DNA of 64,000 nucleotides from Piezodorus guildinii (taxonomy: Eukaryota > Arthropoda > Insecta > Hemiptera > Pentatomidae): contig CM041295.1 of assembly GCA_023052935.1 (NCBI GenBank), positions 168,074,366-168,138,365 on the forward strand, read 5' to 3'. Shown one piece after another: positions 11,581-23,221 of this stretch. The notes beneath the pieces are model-generated. The model was not told where the DNA came from. It saw nothing but the letters and a program-made list of their open reading frames with translations, and made no database searches. Position numbers and translations under genes: made by a program. Each line of letters opens with the position of its first letter. Within the stretch, counting starts at the first letter, position 1.

Positions 11581-11874
11581 GAGGGGTTTAGTAGACCCCA
11601 TGCCTCAATGCCATTGGCCCAAATTTTTGGAGGGGTTTAGTAGACCCCCATGCCTCAATGCCATTGGCCCAAATTTTTGGAGGGGTTTAGTAGACCCCCA
11701 TGCCTCAATGCCATTGGCCCAAATTTTTGGAGGGGTTTAGTAGACCCCCATGCCTCAATGCCATTGGCCCAAATTTTTTGAGGGGTTTAGTAGACCCCCA
11801 TGCCTCAATGCCATTGGCCCAAATTTTTGGAGGGGTTTAGTAGACCCCCATGCCTCAATGCAATTGGCCCAAAT
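11581..11874 (+). repeat. 50-bp tandem array at the RTE 3' end
   Basis: Six near-identical units start at 11581, 11630, 11680, 11730, 11780 and 11830. Each has GAGGGGTTTAGTAGACCCC (a small hairpin) and ends in CCATTGGCCCAAATTTTT. The array begins about 50 bp after the RT stop codon, in element sense. RTE elements commonly end in short tandem repeats, but a 50-bp unit is long. Copies differ by single bases only. Confidence 0.9.
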
Positions 11875-12849
11875 AGGTCTACTATTAGTTATATAAATGA
11901 GTTTTTGTAGTTAATAGGGATTTTGATCGTCTGTCGAGTAAGTATTGTAGTTTCCTTGGAAACGTTTGTTTTAGATTAAATAACATAACAAGAGAAATTA
12001 TTAACTAAAACAGTCATTTTACAAGATAAATTATTCTCGGAAATCGTTATATTTTCAAGGGTATATTATACATCTCTATTAATATTCTTATTTGCAGGGA
12101 AAAAAATTAATGTTGAATAACTTTCTGCTGACTTGAGTTGATTATAGCATTTTTTCATTTTTCTTATTTAACCACGTCTTATCTCTTTCAACATCGAGAA
12201 ATGGTTAATTATTATCAATATACATAATTAAAGATACTTTAGAGGACATTTATCTAATTTGGCATTTAAGCCCCGTAACATTATTTTCATTATAATTAAA
12301 CTTAAATGAAATTGAAGCCCATTTATTTTTGCATCAATATAGTGAGCTTAAACAAAACCATTTGAGCAATTTTTTTAAAAAAAAACTCGTATAAAGGAGC
12401 AAATGTTATGGTGTAGAGTAGTACTTCTGGTTCGTTGAAAAATGATTTAACATCTTAGGGATATTTGTCTTAAATTTGAAATTTCCGTTTTGTACCTTTT
12501 TCGTTTGGGAGCTAGACATACTACACACGCAGCTTTTTGCAGGACTTGGTCATTTCGACTAAGAAGGTCCAACACGTTTTCCGTTACAAAAATTGAATAA
12601 AAATAATTAACGTTTACAATACTTTCCCAGATTATATATTTCATATGAAAGTAATAAGCCAAACACATGATAAAATAATTATATTTTGATTACAGAAAAA
12701 AATATTTAACAGAAAACATCACCTGAAGATAAGGTATTTGATCTGGATCCTTATACATAAAATAAAATTAATTTAGATGATGAATATTCAAAATAACTAA
12801 AATTACAAAAAAACTGAATAAAATAAATGCCTATTTAATTTTGTATCGA
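11875..12849. other. AT-rich spacer with family B scrap
   Basis: Mostly unassigned. A minus-strand piece of family B lies near 12430-12545 (a TTTAACATCTTAGGGATA block, AAATTTCCGTTTTGTACC, then GGGAGCTA). Confidence 0.4.
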
Positions 12850-13990
12850 TATGGCAACTTTAATTTGCCATAATAAGCTAAAGCTGAATGTCGAAAAGAC
12901 CAAGGCCATTGTAATAGGTTCAAGTCCCCTCCTTAAAACTCTCCCTCCAATTCCTACCCTCTTTCTGAACAATAATCCGATACAATTCTATCAATCTATC
13001 AAAAACCTTGGAATCACCTTCAACCAAAACCTCTCCTGGAAAAACCACATTTCTGACATCTCCCGCCGCTCCTTCATTACTTTAAAGCGATTTAATGGAC
13101 TCCGTGGCCTCTTTCCTCTTGAAACCCGTAAGCTTCTGATCTCCTCCCTGACATTTCCCCACTTTGACTATTGCTGTGCGGGGTATGGGGGTGTCTCTGG
13201 AGATCTCGAAGAAAAACTCAAACGGTTATTTATTTGATTCATTCGATTCATCTGTGGGATCTCCAGGGACACCTCTGTCACTCGATTCTACGAAGAGTTA
13301 AAGTGGCTCTATCCTTCCTACCGTCGAAAATACTTCCTGGCTTCCTTCCTCTATCAAGTTATCCGATTCCGCCGTCCGTCAAATTCCTATCCTCAATTCA
13401 TTCTCGCAACACCCGTATGTGGCCTTCTGATTTGTATATTGCGCCCCATCGAACCGCTGCTTTTGACAGATCTTTCTTAATCCGATCCTCTTCCATATGG
13501 AACTCTATTCCTTCTGATATCCGTAATTCTACTACCCTTCCCACTTTTAAATCTCGTCTATTCCATTACCTCCGGTCCATTCAATTTCCAAACAATCCTG
13601 AATGATCCAGTTCCATGAAAATATGTAAATAGAAAAAGTTAAAGAAGTGTTTTTTATTTTTTTTTAAGTAAGTAAGAATTTTATTTTATTTTTTAGTCTA
13701 GGTTATGTATGGAAATATGATAATTATTATATTCTTTAATCATCACTCATATCTTTTTTTTACAAATATTTTTACAGCCATTAGTTTTTGAAGATATATA
13801 CTTTTTTATAATTTTTTTTTTATTTTTGTCATTTCTCTTATGGTTTCTTTTTTACTTATTATTCTTTGTATATTTCTTTTTTTTTTTTTAATCTTACTCT
13901 AAGACAGTAATTCTCTCATTATTGTATATTGTATTATTCTAAAGGGACTAGTCCCAGAATAAATAAAGAAATTATTATTATTATAAATAA
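12850..13990 (+). pseudogene. CR1-group LINE, 3' fragment
   Basis: Begins in the RT thumb with NKLKLNVEKTKAIVIGSS and continues through LGITFNQNLSWKNHI. It shifts frame near 13225 into FIRFICGISRDTSVTRFYEE. It ends with the family-typical SIWNSIPSDIRN...LPTFKSRLFHYL. The catalytic palm blocks are absent (5' truncation). The 3' UTR ends in the hairpin GGGACTAGTCCC (13944-13955), then AGAATAAATAAAG and an (ATT)n tail. The name follows the IWNSIP C-terminus and the tail type. Confidence 0.75.
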
Positions 13991-14044
13991 TAAAAATCTT
14001 TGATCATTTTTAAGAAAAACGTAAACAATTACAAATCGTATGAT

Positions 14045-14180
14045 ATAAAGTGGAACTGATGGTTCGTTAATTATAGTGTAAAAGATGCTGTAACATCCCA
14101 GGCATATTATTGTCATAAATATTAAATTTCCGTTTTCGTATCATTGTTCGTTTTCGAGCTTCACGCACCTTTTCGACTTA
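14045..14180 (-). repeat. Family B fragment
   Basis: Reverse-complement match to part of the 2262 and 6735 copies: a TGTAACATCCCAGGCATA block, AAATTTCCGTTTTCGTA, then TTTTCGAGCT. Confidence 0.5.
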
Positions 14181-14319
14181 GGGATTACTAAACCGTGTAC
14201 TTTAGTTAAAAACAAATTATAAAGTATTTATATTTTGATTATAGAAGGAACATATGACATAAAACATGTGCTGAAGCTCGGGTATTGGTCCTTGATCTTA
14301 ATGAATAAATTAAAATTAT

Positions 14320-14545
14320 TATCCACCATCCTTCCTTGACAAACTCCACTCCCACTAGTTTCAATCCTTTCTTAGTCTTCCATTCCTGACCATCCTCCGT
14401 GGCGTCTAAAAAGAAGATGACCACGAGACCTTCTAGTTTAGATTACCTAGTGGAGTGCTGCATTTTATCTTCATGTATTTTATCTTAAAGCTAATTTAGT
14501 TGATGTATTAACTAATACAGTAGTAAATCTCAATAAATAATAATT
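14320..14545 (+). pseudogene. Jockey 3'-end scrap (J4)
   Basis: Contains a decayed Jockey C-terminus (PPWRLKRR...PRDLLV) followed by the family 3' UTR phrase GTGGAGTGCTGC. The end is GTAGTAAATCTCAATAAATA. Only the last about 225 bp of the element are present. Confidence 0.65.
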
Positions 14546-15154
14546 TAAATTAAATATTTCCAAAGTGAATATTTATAACAACTTTAACCATTAAAAATAA
14601 TATACTAATCATCTTTAGTTGTTTTCTTTAGTATTTTTTTGTTCATAAAACAGAATATAAGACATTTTAATTTATTTTTCTTTCAATCCATTTCTTTTAA
14701 TTGTAGATGACAGAGCGAGACAATTTTATTTTTAATTTCAGCTTCTTTTACATCTGACTATTGAAGTAAATTTCTTTAAAGGACTGCATTTAAGCCCAAT
14801 TGAGTAGTCTTTCCATTCCACGGAATGTCAATGTATTCCGCGCTTTAACCTTTAGAAAGCTTATCTCTTTTTTTTTTTTTTTTGTGACTAAAATGCTGTG
14901 AGAGTAACTTTTGAGCCATTCTCACACAAGAAATGTATTTAATAGTCCTTCATTGTTAAGTCCCTAAATTGTCACATGGACTACTACTTTATATTTGCCT
15001 TATCTCTGATTTTACTAGTTAAAAATTGTGAATATCTATTATCAAGTTACACATCTGTTGTTATTTGTTTTAGAGCACATAGACTTCTTCCTAGCTTTTT
15101 TATAACAATTTTAAAATAGAATTGATGATTTTATACATCACCTATGTATAAAAT
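14546..15154. other. AT-rich spacer
   Basis: Nothing recognised. The stretch near 14785-14850 faintly resembles the direct-repeat pair at 18075 and 18875. Confidence 0.35.
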
Positions 15155-15260
15155 ATATTGCAGGGGAAAGTAATGAATCGTGAAGATTTTCTTCTTCTAG
15201 TGTTCAACGGAAACACACGTTTTAGGGCAGCCTGGGTTCAAATAACAAAGCGAAAAGGCC
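15155..15260 (+). repeat. Family B fragment
   Basis: Shares GGGGAAAGTAATGAATCGTG, CAACGGAAACACACGTTTTA and a GTTCAAATAAC block with 6620-6725. Confidence 0.55.
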
Positions 15261-15639
15261 TTTTTTTGTTGTTAAGTTACGAAATTCTCAAAATCGGCTA
15301 TGATGAAATTCAAAGGACCATTAACGGGTTTAGAGGTGATTTAATTAGATTTTTTTTTTTTTTTTTTATAATCATAAAGCTAGTTACTTAATAATTTTCA
15401 GATATTGTTGGCTTAGATCAAGTATTAGAAAAGAAAAGTGTTGTTAGAGATATTTTAACTCGTTCTTTGTTAAAGTAAAATATAATTATAGAACGTAATT
15501 ATTTTAACTCACACACTCATAAAAAAATGTATGTATTCTCAACCTTCTCACTCTGCCCGAACGAAAATCCTGCATACACTTTTCCTTGAATGTCCTTCAT
15601 TATAATGAATGTTTTCGATTATCAACCAACAACAGAAAC

Positions 15640-16245
15640 TCTCAAATATTACAAAAGTTGACAAACGCCTTACTTGTAACCCTCATACAAGACTGAAACG
15701 GCAAGAAACTGCTCGACGTTTTCGGCTACTCCAACACTTTTTATACAAACGTTCTAATCCTCCACTTAGCTACAAAAGGCTACATTACTATCATACGGCC
15801 TATATGAACTTACGGAGTAAAGCTTTGGGGCTCTACTAAACCATCAAATTCTTCCCGTATCCAATCCCTATAATCCAAAATCTTTCGTGAAATCCTCAAT
15901 GCTCCTTACTTAGTAACTAATAAACTGATCCATAAAGACCTTAATGTTCCGTACGATGCTGATTTGGCCCGAACCAGACAATGATTCCTTTCATGACAAA
16001 CTCCATTCCCATTCCAATCCTCTGGTTTCAATCCTTTCTTTCACTTCAATTCCTGATAATCCTACGATACGTATGAAAAGAAGATACTCGAAGCCTCGAA
16101 ACTTTCTAGTTTAGAATATTTTTAGAGTGCTGCCGCTTGGTAGCTTCTTTACATGTCTTGTTCATGTCTATTTTCTTTTAGCCTATTTACTAGATGTGTT
16201 GTACAATACAATTGTAAATATCAATAAATATATTTGTTTAAATAT
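15640..16245 (+). pseudogene. Jockey ORF2 3' remnant (J5)
   Basis: In changing frames this reads DKRLTCNPHTRLKRQETARR, LWGSTKPSNSSRIQSL and FREILNAPYLVTNKLIHKD, then LNVPYDADLARTRQ, all Jockey post-RT blocks. The 3' UTR has GAGTGCTGCCGCTTGGTAGC and ends CAATTGTAAATATCAATAAA. It is dead and 5'-truncated. Confidence 0.8.
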
Positions 16246-16844
16246 ATTACAACAAAAGAATTAAACCGAGGAAAAATGGAAATTATTTTATTTTTGTTAT
16301 ATTAATTCTACTGTTGTTTTTATCCGTGCCTGTCCTAAGGGGGTATCTTTTTCTTACGCAATAGAATAGCACCTTACATCATTAGAGAAATTAAATAATG
16401 ATTTTTTTTTTTTTTTTTTTTAACCTGGAATGTTTATCTAACTCTATTGGAAAAAATACTTCTATAGATGTGACAAGTGAAACAATGAAGACGCAATAGC
16501 TCATGGAGAGCTTAGACATGCCTATCCCACATGACCATATTGTATAAGGCATTTCTCTTTCTCCTCCAACTTTCTAAACTTATTGCCTTTTCCATCGGCT
16601 GTTGTGAATCAATTTATAACTCTGATAATATCTCTCCTCTGTCTTGTATATGGAAGAATAATAGCTAAAAAGAAGTGTGTTGTTATTACAGATCCTATAA
16701 CTTTAAAAAAATCAAGTTCCCACAAATACAAGTTTACTATTAAAATTGGCACCACATAATCTTAATTATATAGTTAATAATCTTGTCCCTACAAATGACT
16801 CTCAATTAACTCCTTTGCTAACATCAGTACAAGACCTTTTTTTT
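16246..16844. other. AT-rich spacer with poly-T
   Basis: Poly-T lies at about 16402-16421. No coding or element signal was seen. Confidence 0.4.
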
Positions 16845-17110
16845 TTTCTTTTTTGATATATTTTTATTGAAATTTACAACTGTACAGAAATACATCAAGT
16901 AAATATGCTGAAATGTCATAGCACATGAAATAAAAATGAAGAGAAACTGCCCATTGTCAGCACTCTTTCGTAGTGAGTCTAAACAAGAAGGTATCGAGGC
17001 CATCTTCTTTTCAGACGCCTCGGAGAATTATCAGGAATTGAAGAGAAAGCAAGGATTGAAACTAATGGATTAGAGAGGGAGTGGAGGTGTGATACCTGGT
17101 CTGTGTCTTT
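16845..17110 (-). pseudogene. Jockey 3'-end scrap (J6)
   Basis: The minus strand has a C-terminal SILAFSSIPDNSPRRLKRRW then PRYLLV and a stop, with the 3' UTR ending GTTGTAAATTTCAATAAAA. About 265 bp survive. Confidence 0.75.
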
Positions 17111-17280
17111 AACTTCAAACTAAGGTCAAGTTGAAAAACAATAATACTTAGTTTCCATGCAAGCATTAATCATAGATTATAAAATATATAACAATATTCT
17201 GCACTAAAATTTCCGCACACCTCTCTTCTTTTTGATTTAACTACAATCAAATGTTAGATTGCTTATATAATATTAGGTTT

Positions 17281-17412
17281 TATCTACTGCATATTGGTTT
17301 ATTATTTTCAATCATGAATCTTTTTAATCAACCAAAAAAACTAAAATCACCACCCCCACACCTCTCCTCAAAATTTGAGAGCTTACGTTTCAAGATATAT
17401 ACAATCAGAATA
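17281..17412 (+). repeat. Dispersed repeat family A, copy 3
   Basis: TTATTTTCAATCATGAATCT, an A-rich spacer, then CTCAAAATTTGAGAGCTTAC and TTTCAAGATATA. The layout is that of copies 1, 2 and 4. Confidence 0.6.
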
Positions 17413-17481
17413 ACAAAAAAAAAAAATCTTTTTGTGCGCAAAAAAAAAAAATAAATAAAAAAAAACAAAAAAAAAAAACAA

Positions 17482-17485
<4 letters not shown>

Positions 17486-17555
<70 letters not shown>
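17486..17555. repeat. (TA)n microsatellite
   Basis: About 35 TA units, preceded by A-rich sequence (17410-17480). Confidence 0.95.
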
Positions 17556-17560
<5 letters not shown>

Positions 17561-19760
17561 CAACAATCTAAATCATCGACCTTTTTATATTATATTTTTT
17601 TCAAAAATTTATTGGGTGTTAGGTCTTCAATAATTACCTCTTCTTCTTAATTTGGTTTATTGACGTTTTGATCCTCCGTCACAAACATATGATCCTATTC
17701 AAATCTGCAAGTATAAATAAATATTAGTTACATTTTTTATATTTCTCTATATACAACTTTCTACATGCAGATACAATACAGACATCTTACCAAAGAATTA
17801 TTGAGCAGCGACCACACCACTGAGACCTGACAACAGGGCACTGGGATCTCCAAGCCCTCCCCTCTCCAGCTCTAGCGGCCGAAGCCCAACTTATTAATAA
17901 ATATATTTAGCAATAACACAACTTTTCCAAATATAATAGTCTATATTTTATATTTCTGCTCAATACAATAAATTATAATTTGTCTATTAAAAATAAAAAT
18001 AAATATTTTGAATTGTCTTGTTACTATTGTTTTATATAATAGTTTCGGTTGTTTTGTTGTTGTTTTTAAGATGTACTTTTTAAGCTCAACTGAATAGTTT
18101 TTCAATGAGAACTTGTAGTGTCATGGATTTAATCATTATTAATGAGAAGCCAGTAAGAGGGAAGGACTATGATATCCCAGGACCCTGTATTTAGATCTGA
18201 GGGGTGAACAGAATATTTATTTTTATTTTTGCCGTGAAGTTATCGTTTGAGAGGGAGAAGCTGGGACTGATCCTCAAACTATAAAGTGGGTACCTAAAAA
18301 TTTGTGGAAAAAGCTGGTGATTATGCGTGATCTCGGCCTATTCTCCTTCTTAGAAGGAAATTGGTCTTGTAAAATATAGGTCAACGGACGTACAAGAATG
18401 TGATTAATAAGCACAGTCATAATTGTTTTTATATATTTTCAAATAAAAATAAAAAATTAAATACGCATAAATCAGTATTTTTTATTGAATTTTGGAGCTT
18501 AAAATGATAACGTTGGGCATCAAATAATATGTTTATTAACTTTAAACTGGTGACGTTTCGGAGGAAACTGACCGTGGCAGAAAATAATCATTTATGCATT
18601 AGAAATAGCTCAAAGCATAAATAAGAGGCATTATTATTCTAGAATTGAAAGTATTGGTTAATATATTCTTTTACAGAATATTTCCTTTTTTTTTATTTAT
18701 TTAATATTTTCAGTGAGTACAACTGACACGCTTACAACCAGAGCATAACGAAAGTTAGCTACGCCATTTTTTTAATGCAAAACCTGCAGTTTTAGTTATC
18801 ATGAGAATGAGGTCGACTTAGTAAAAGAAACATTTTTGTGCAAAAAAAAAAAAATAATAATAATAATTAACTATAAAAAACTCAACTGAATGGTTTTTCA
18901 ATCAGAACTTCATGGATTTAATCATTATTAATCAGAACCCAGTAAGTTTACTTTTTTTTTGTAGGGATAATAATTGGGAAGGGGGGAGTTTTATATCTCT
19001 TACCCCCTTTACAAATACTTACATGTTAGGATTCTATACAATTAAGTACTATTGAAATTCACCTCTCCCAAAACAGAAATTACATATGATATGTGACTAC
19101 AACTTTTGGACGGAAATCACCCCTTCTTGCCATTTTCTTGAAAAGATTTCCGATGATTTTGACAAAATTTACTAACAATTTATTTCTTAAGGTCGTTTAA
19201 CTTTTCAGATGTACAATACATCACCAAATAATGCAGAAGTTTTATAAAAAAAAACAACCGACATTTAGTTATAATGTTAATTCTGTGAATAGAGTCATAC
19301 GAAAGAAACTTATGTTCTCATAAATTAATAATTATCTATATCAAATCTGTTGCACGCCGTGCAACCCTGATTGCACTTTTATGGGAGGTGACGTGATGAA
19401 ATGCATGTGGCTATGAATATTTCGAATTTTATTTATGGATAAAGCTTAAATATTAAAGCAGGTGAAGTAGGTTGGAAAGGCAGACCAAATCTTTCAATGT
19501 AGAAAAATGAAAGCCAACGTTTTGGCCTAAATTCTGGGCCTTCATTAGAATGGGTGTGTTAGATGGTTCACAAACTTTTCGTATATCTTTTGCCTATATT
19601 AGTTAAAAAATAAAATCATAATATTTTGTGGTTTTAAGGATATATTGGTTGATTTGCATATTTTATACATATTTATATTTTCTCTACATGAGTTACAAAT
19701 AATTGAAATAAACTCCATTCACTCAAACAATTTATACAGTGTGAAATACATTTTTGCATA
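17556..19760. other. Intergenic, with a direct-repeat pair
   Basis: Two related blocks lie near 18075-18160 and 18875-18950, sharing CTCAACTGAAT-GTTTTTCAAT and CATGGATTTAATCATTATTA, about 800 bp apart. A short GC patch at 17800-17890 is unassigned. At 19512-19549 (minus) there is a decayed copy of the fold-back core described at 34371. No gene was seen. Confidence 0.45.
19512..19549 (-). repeat. Decayed CTGATGA-hairpin-GAAAC core
   Basis: The minus strand reads TCTAATGAAGGCCCAGAATT then TAGGCCAAAACGTTGGC. Compared with the intact cores, CTGATGA has become CTAATGA and GAAAC has become AAAAC. The GGCC/GGCC stem still pairs. No inverted arms were identified here. Confidence 0.5.
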
Positions 19761-19885
19761 ATTGTTTAGCGGAGTGGTGTAATAAATGCAGTACTGGACT
19801 ACTGCTCTGCGGGTCTAAGGTTTGCAACTCGGCTGTAACAGGATAATTCTTTATTCTATCACCCAACCCTAAAGTTGCCCCTTCT
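19761..19885 (+). repeat. tRNA-derived SINE head
   Basis: GTACTGGACTACTGCTCTGC, then a decayed B box (AAGGTTTGCAACTCGGC) and the shared GTAACAGGATAATTCTTTAT body. It is the same family as the copy at 27603. The mutated B box argues against current pol III activity. Confidence 0.55.
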
Positions 19886-19889
19886 CAGG

Positions 19890-21620
19890 CTCCCACAACC
19901 TCTACTAATCGTCCCTGAGCAACCCATTTTACCAACATTTTTAGAATGTTTTATTCAAAGCATTTATCATAGTAAAGCTGAAAATACACGTCTGCCAATT
20001 TGAATTTAAAACAAAATGGCGGCCATTCAAAAAAAGGAATATCTCTCTTTTCTAACATAATTATGGTTACTATTCTTTCGGGCTATGGGGTGTGAGAAAT
20101 GAACTACTTCAATGTACAAATTACAAATATTTATTAAATACTAGATGTACAAATACAAAGGAATTATTAACCACTATACTTACAATAACAATTGAATCAC
20201 TAACTTAACTAAATGTACAACAAAAAATCAGATATTTCTAAGAGCTAAACTACTTACATGAATTTACACTATCCACTAAAATTATTCTAAAACTTACAAT
20301 TATAAATAATATATGACCTACAGTCTTCTAATTTCCCCACCGACCGGTTATCACAAGGCTGACACACACAGTTTTATCACAATATCACACGGCCACGAAT
20401 TATCCACTGCCACAGTTCACTGATACATCATCTTGTTGAGCCGGATTAAGACTGACTCTCTCAAGCGTAGTGGACCGGTATTTCTACCACTATAGAAGAG
20501 TGTAGACAAAGGGAGGGCAGGTAATCACCGGGAGGCGGGTGGGTCGTCCAGGTCCCACAAGTATCTAGCCAAATCCAGACCCCTCAAGGCGTGGTCTACA
20601 TGTCATTGTCCTGACCGTAATACTATCATGGAAACGGCTCATCCTATGAAGGTAATCGTTATAAAGTAAATCATCAAGTATTTAATAAGCTTCCATCTGA
20701 GTGGTAAAAGACATTTGTATGTCTAATATTCAAGGATAAACGAGATATCACTGTTTTCTAACATAATTATTATTATAATTCTGACTCATTTTACCACAAT
20801 TTTCCTTTTTACTTGATGATACTAGGCGATAATACGAATCAAACGACACCAGTCTGCAACACAAAAGTGTGTGGGAAGCCGCGGCAGACGTATTTTCAAA
20901 TTGGATTTTTAGGGACAAATTCTGACCCATGTAACCACTGCACCGAGTTTATATCGGTAACCATTAGACCTAGGAATTTCTATTACTACTAAAATTAAAG
21001 ATAATTTTATGCCTCGTAAAGTAGCTTATTATTATTATATTATTGGAAACAGCCGTTAACATGATATCAACCAAATTAATGACAAAAATAAGAAGTTTCT
21101 CGGTTTCCGTTTTTTTGTCAGAACCATATCTCTATAACTATCAGTCATATAGACGTGTTTCACAACTCAAATTAAAGGTAATTTAATTTTCTATATTAAA
21201 TTTTATAATAATAATGCTCATATGATGAGCGGTTTCCATGATAGTAACCATAATAATGTTAGAAAAGAGTAATATTTCATTTTCCAAAAAAAAATAATGT
21301 AATACCTCTATATCGTTGTATATTAGACATACACATGTCTTTTACCACTCAAATGAAAACTTATTAAATACTTGATGATTTACTTTATAACGATTACCTA
21401 CATAGGATGAGCCGTTTCCATGATAGTTACCATAATTATGTTAGAAAAGAGTGATATTCCCTTTTTGAATGGCCGCCATTTTGTATCCACCCGTTTAAAA
21501 TTGGCAGACGTGTATTTTTTACTTAACCATAATAGATGCTTTGATTAAAACATACTAAAAATTTTGGTAAAATTGGTTGCATTTTTCGTTGCTGGCTCAC
21601 GGACTATAAGTGGACAACCT
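19890..21620. mobile_element. Long inverted-repeat element (fold-back)
   Basis: Outer arms pair 19890-20073 with 21430-21620; both read ACACGTCTGCCAATTT and AAAATGGCGGCCATTC in opposite senses. The left arm resumes at about 20621-20760, pairing with 21290-21430 (shared phrases: ATGGAAACGGCTCATCCTAT; ATCATCAAGTATTTAATAAG). The interior also has a direct duplication of about 185 bp (around 21045-21230 and 21230-21415) sharing the GGTTTCCATGATAGT-ACCAT block. No transposase is encoded, so it is non-autonomous; the superfamily is unknown. Confidence 0.65.
20074..20620 (-). mobile_element. Insertion in the left arm, possible solo LTR
   Basis: A 547-bp segment is absent from the matching right arm, so it is an insertion. 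It is flanked by TACTAT on both sides (20068-20073 and 20621-20626), a 5-6 bp duplication typical of LTR elements. On the minus strand it starts TTACGGTCAGGACAATGA, is GC-rich in its first half and carries AATAAA near the end, as an LTR would. It does not show clear TG...CA ends, so the LTR call is tentative. It codes for nothing. Confidence 0.45.
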
Positions 21621-21845
21621 AATACTGAGCGGCTGACGGTGATCTCGAATTCCTTGTGCTAAACCCAAGACCCTTCATGGAATGTAGAACTACAGTTATT
21701 CTCATTTTTCAGTTTTATACTCTCGCATATGTAATTATTTTCCATCTAGATTCATAAATGATAGCTTTCAATCCGTTTCTTCCACTCACTGCTCAGAACA
21801 ATCCCTTTAAATCTAAAATAACTGTAAAATATATTTTTTTTTTAG

Positions 21846-21992
21846 ACAGGATATGGAGAAGAAGAACTCCGTGCTCCTAAGAAAGTTTCAATAACGACAG
21901 AGAGATTGGACCCAACACAATCCATTTGTTCAAGCCTAAATCAGCCGGAAAACAAGATTCGTTCGATCTTCTCGTGGTTATACCACTCATAG
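21846..21992 (+). CDS. Candidate terminal exon of an unknown host gene
   Basis: A run of ten T followed by TAG (21843-21845) makes a good 3' splice site. The following 147 bp are open in phase 0 for 48 codons to TAG at 21990-21992, starting TGYGEEELRAPKKVSITTER and including LDPTQSICSSLNQPE. Composition is less A/T-biased than the surroundings. No family is recognised and no upstream exon was found. It could equally be a chance open frame in a decayed element. Confidence 0.3.
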   Translation, partial: TGYGEEELRAPKKVSITTERLDPTQSICSSLNQPENKIRSIFSWLYHS

Positions 21993-22454
21993 TAATATTG
22001 TTTTCATATTTCGTTAAGATCCTCAGACCGTGAAATTATTCAATTTTCACATCAACATGCACTCTATTATCCGAAATTGATGGGGCGGAGGGTCATTCGG
22101 TATATGGAAAAAAAGATTCACGAGATGTAGTAAATGGCTCTATTTAGTAATAAGCTCGTTTACCGTCCGTACTTAAAACGAAGATTTTATAACTGTAAAA
22201 TGTTACATGATCGTGTATTTCTAGAGAACAGTGAGGAAAAAAGTAAAACTCAGAATACCGTAAAATGATAGCAACAATGAACTAAACCTTTATTAACCTT
22301 CGTGAACTAAAAACTGTAAATTCCACTCTCCCACACAGTCTTTCCTAATGCACTTTTTCAACAAAACTTTTATCAGCCATTTCAGCGGCATTTGTTCCTA
22401 TGTAACTTTCGTTTCGATGGGATGATAAGCAATTTTTCAAGTCATAGAAATGTA

Positions 22455-22590
22455 TTTTTTGGTTTATTATTATCAATAATGAACCTTTGTAATCGACTAA
22501 AAAATAAAAAAATAAAATTTCTCTCTTCAAAATTTGAGGTCTTGCATTTCAAGATGCGTAGAACCCGAATAAGGAATAAAAAAAAATCCG
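22455..22590 (+). repeat. Dispersed repeat family A, copy 4
   Basis: TTATTATTATCAATAATGAA, an A-rich spacer, TCAAAATTTGAGGTCTTGCA, then GTAGAACCCGAATAAGGAAT. It shares the terminal block with copy 2. Confidence 0.65.
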
Positions 22591-22929
22591 TTTGAAGTTA
22601 GGAGTGGTACTATACCGTTTTCCTTTGAATTTATTGCTTTTCACATTAGTTAAATGCCTTTAAACATCTATATAAAGAGTTATATCCTAATATAGTTATC
22701 TGGAAATAATAAACCATTGTGTAATAATTTGCAGCGTTTTTCTTCTGTACTTTCCTTTGTTGATAATTGTAATTAGATACGTTTAGGAAAACCTTGGGTT
22801 TTCATATATACTTGGTAATTTTAATTTTGAAATTTTCAAAAAATGTCTTACAAATTATAATTTGTTTAATATCTCAATTATAGTTTTTGTAGACAAAGTT
22901 CTACGATTTCAGTAAAGCATGACATATCG
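22591..22929. other. AT-rich spacer
   Basis: Nothing recognised. Confidence 0.4.

Positions 22930-23023
<94 letters not shown>
22930..23023. repeat. Compound (TA)n(GA)n microsatellite
   Basis: (TA)n at 22930-22998 followed by (GA)n to 23023. It directly joins the (TTAGA)n tail of the neighbouring LINE. Confidence 0.95.
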
Positions 23024-23221
23024 GTTAGATTAGATTAGATTAGATTTTTATTGTCTTAGGGCCTGAGGCCCTTTCTTACAGACAAAATAATAATGTTTTA
23101 CACTTATATTTGTGCCAATTACGATTATTATTCTAAAAAAATATAACATTTTTTCTTTATTATAAGTAAACTTAAAATAAAACTATTATAAGTTGTACAA
23201 TTAAATGAAAATAAACACAGA

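Larger units (their letters stand above)
8405..11874 (+). mobile_element. RTE-type non-LTR retrotransposon, near full length
   Basis: Order along the element: a GC-richer leader (about 8405-8618), EEP endonuclease, reverse transcriptase, a conserved C-terminal tail, then a 50-bp tandem array. The coding part would be one ORF of about 970 codons, interrupted by an in-frame stop (9036-9038), a frameshift (about 9440-9470) and a second stop (10838-10840). So few lesions mean a fairly young dead copy. The nuclease style and the YGAESW...FLRRIVGKTRRD tail place it with RTE/BovB-like elements; clade assignment is by eye. Its 5' end abuts the J3 Jockey remnant. Confidence 0.85.

Noticed and set aside
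17800..17890. GC-rich patch considered as an exon
   Set aside because: No open frame with splice sites and no recognisable motif on either strand.
23024..23046. TTAGA-like pentamers resembling arthropod telomere repeat TTAGG
   Set aside because: The unit is TAGAT, only about four copies, and it is the 3' tail of the adjacent CR1-group LINE.
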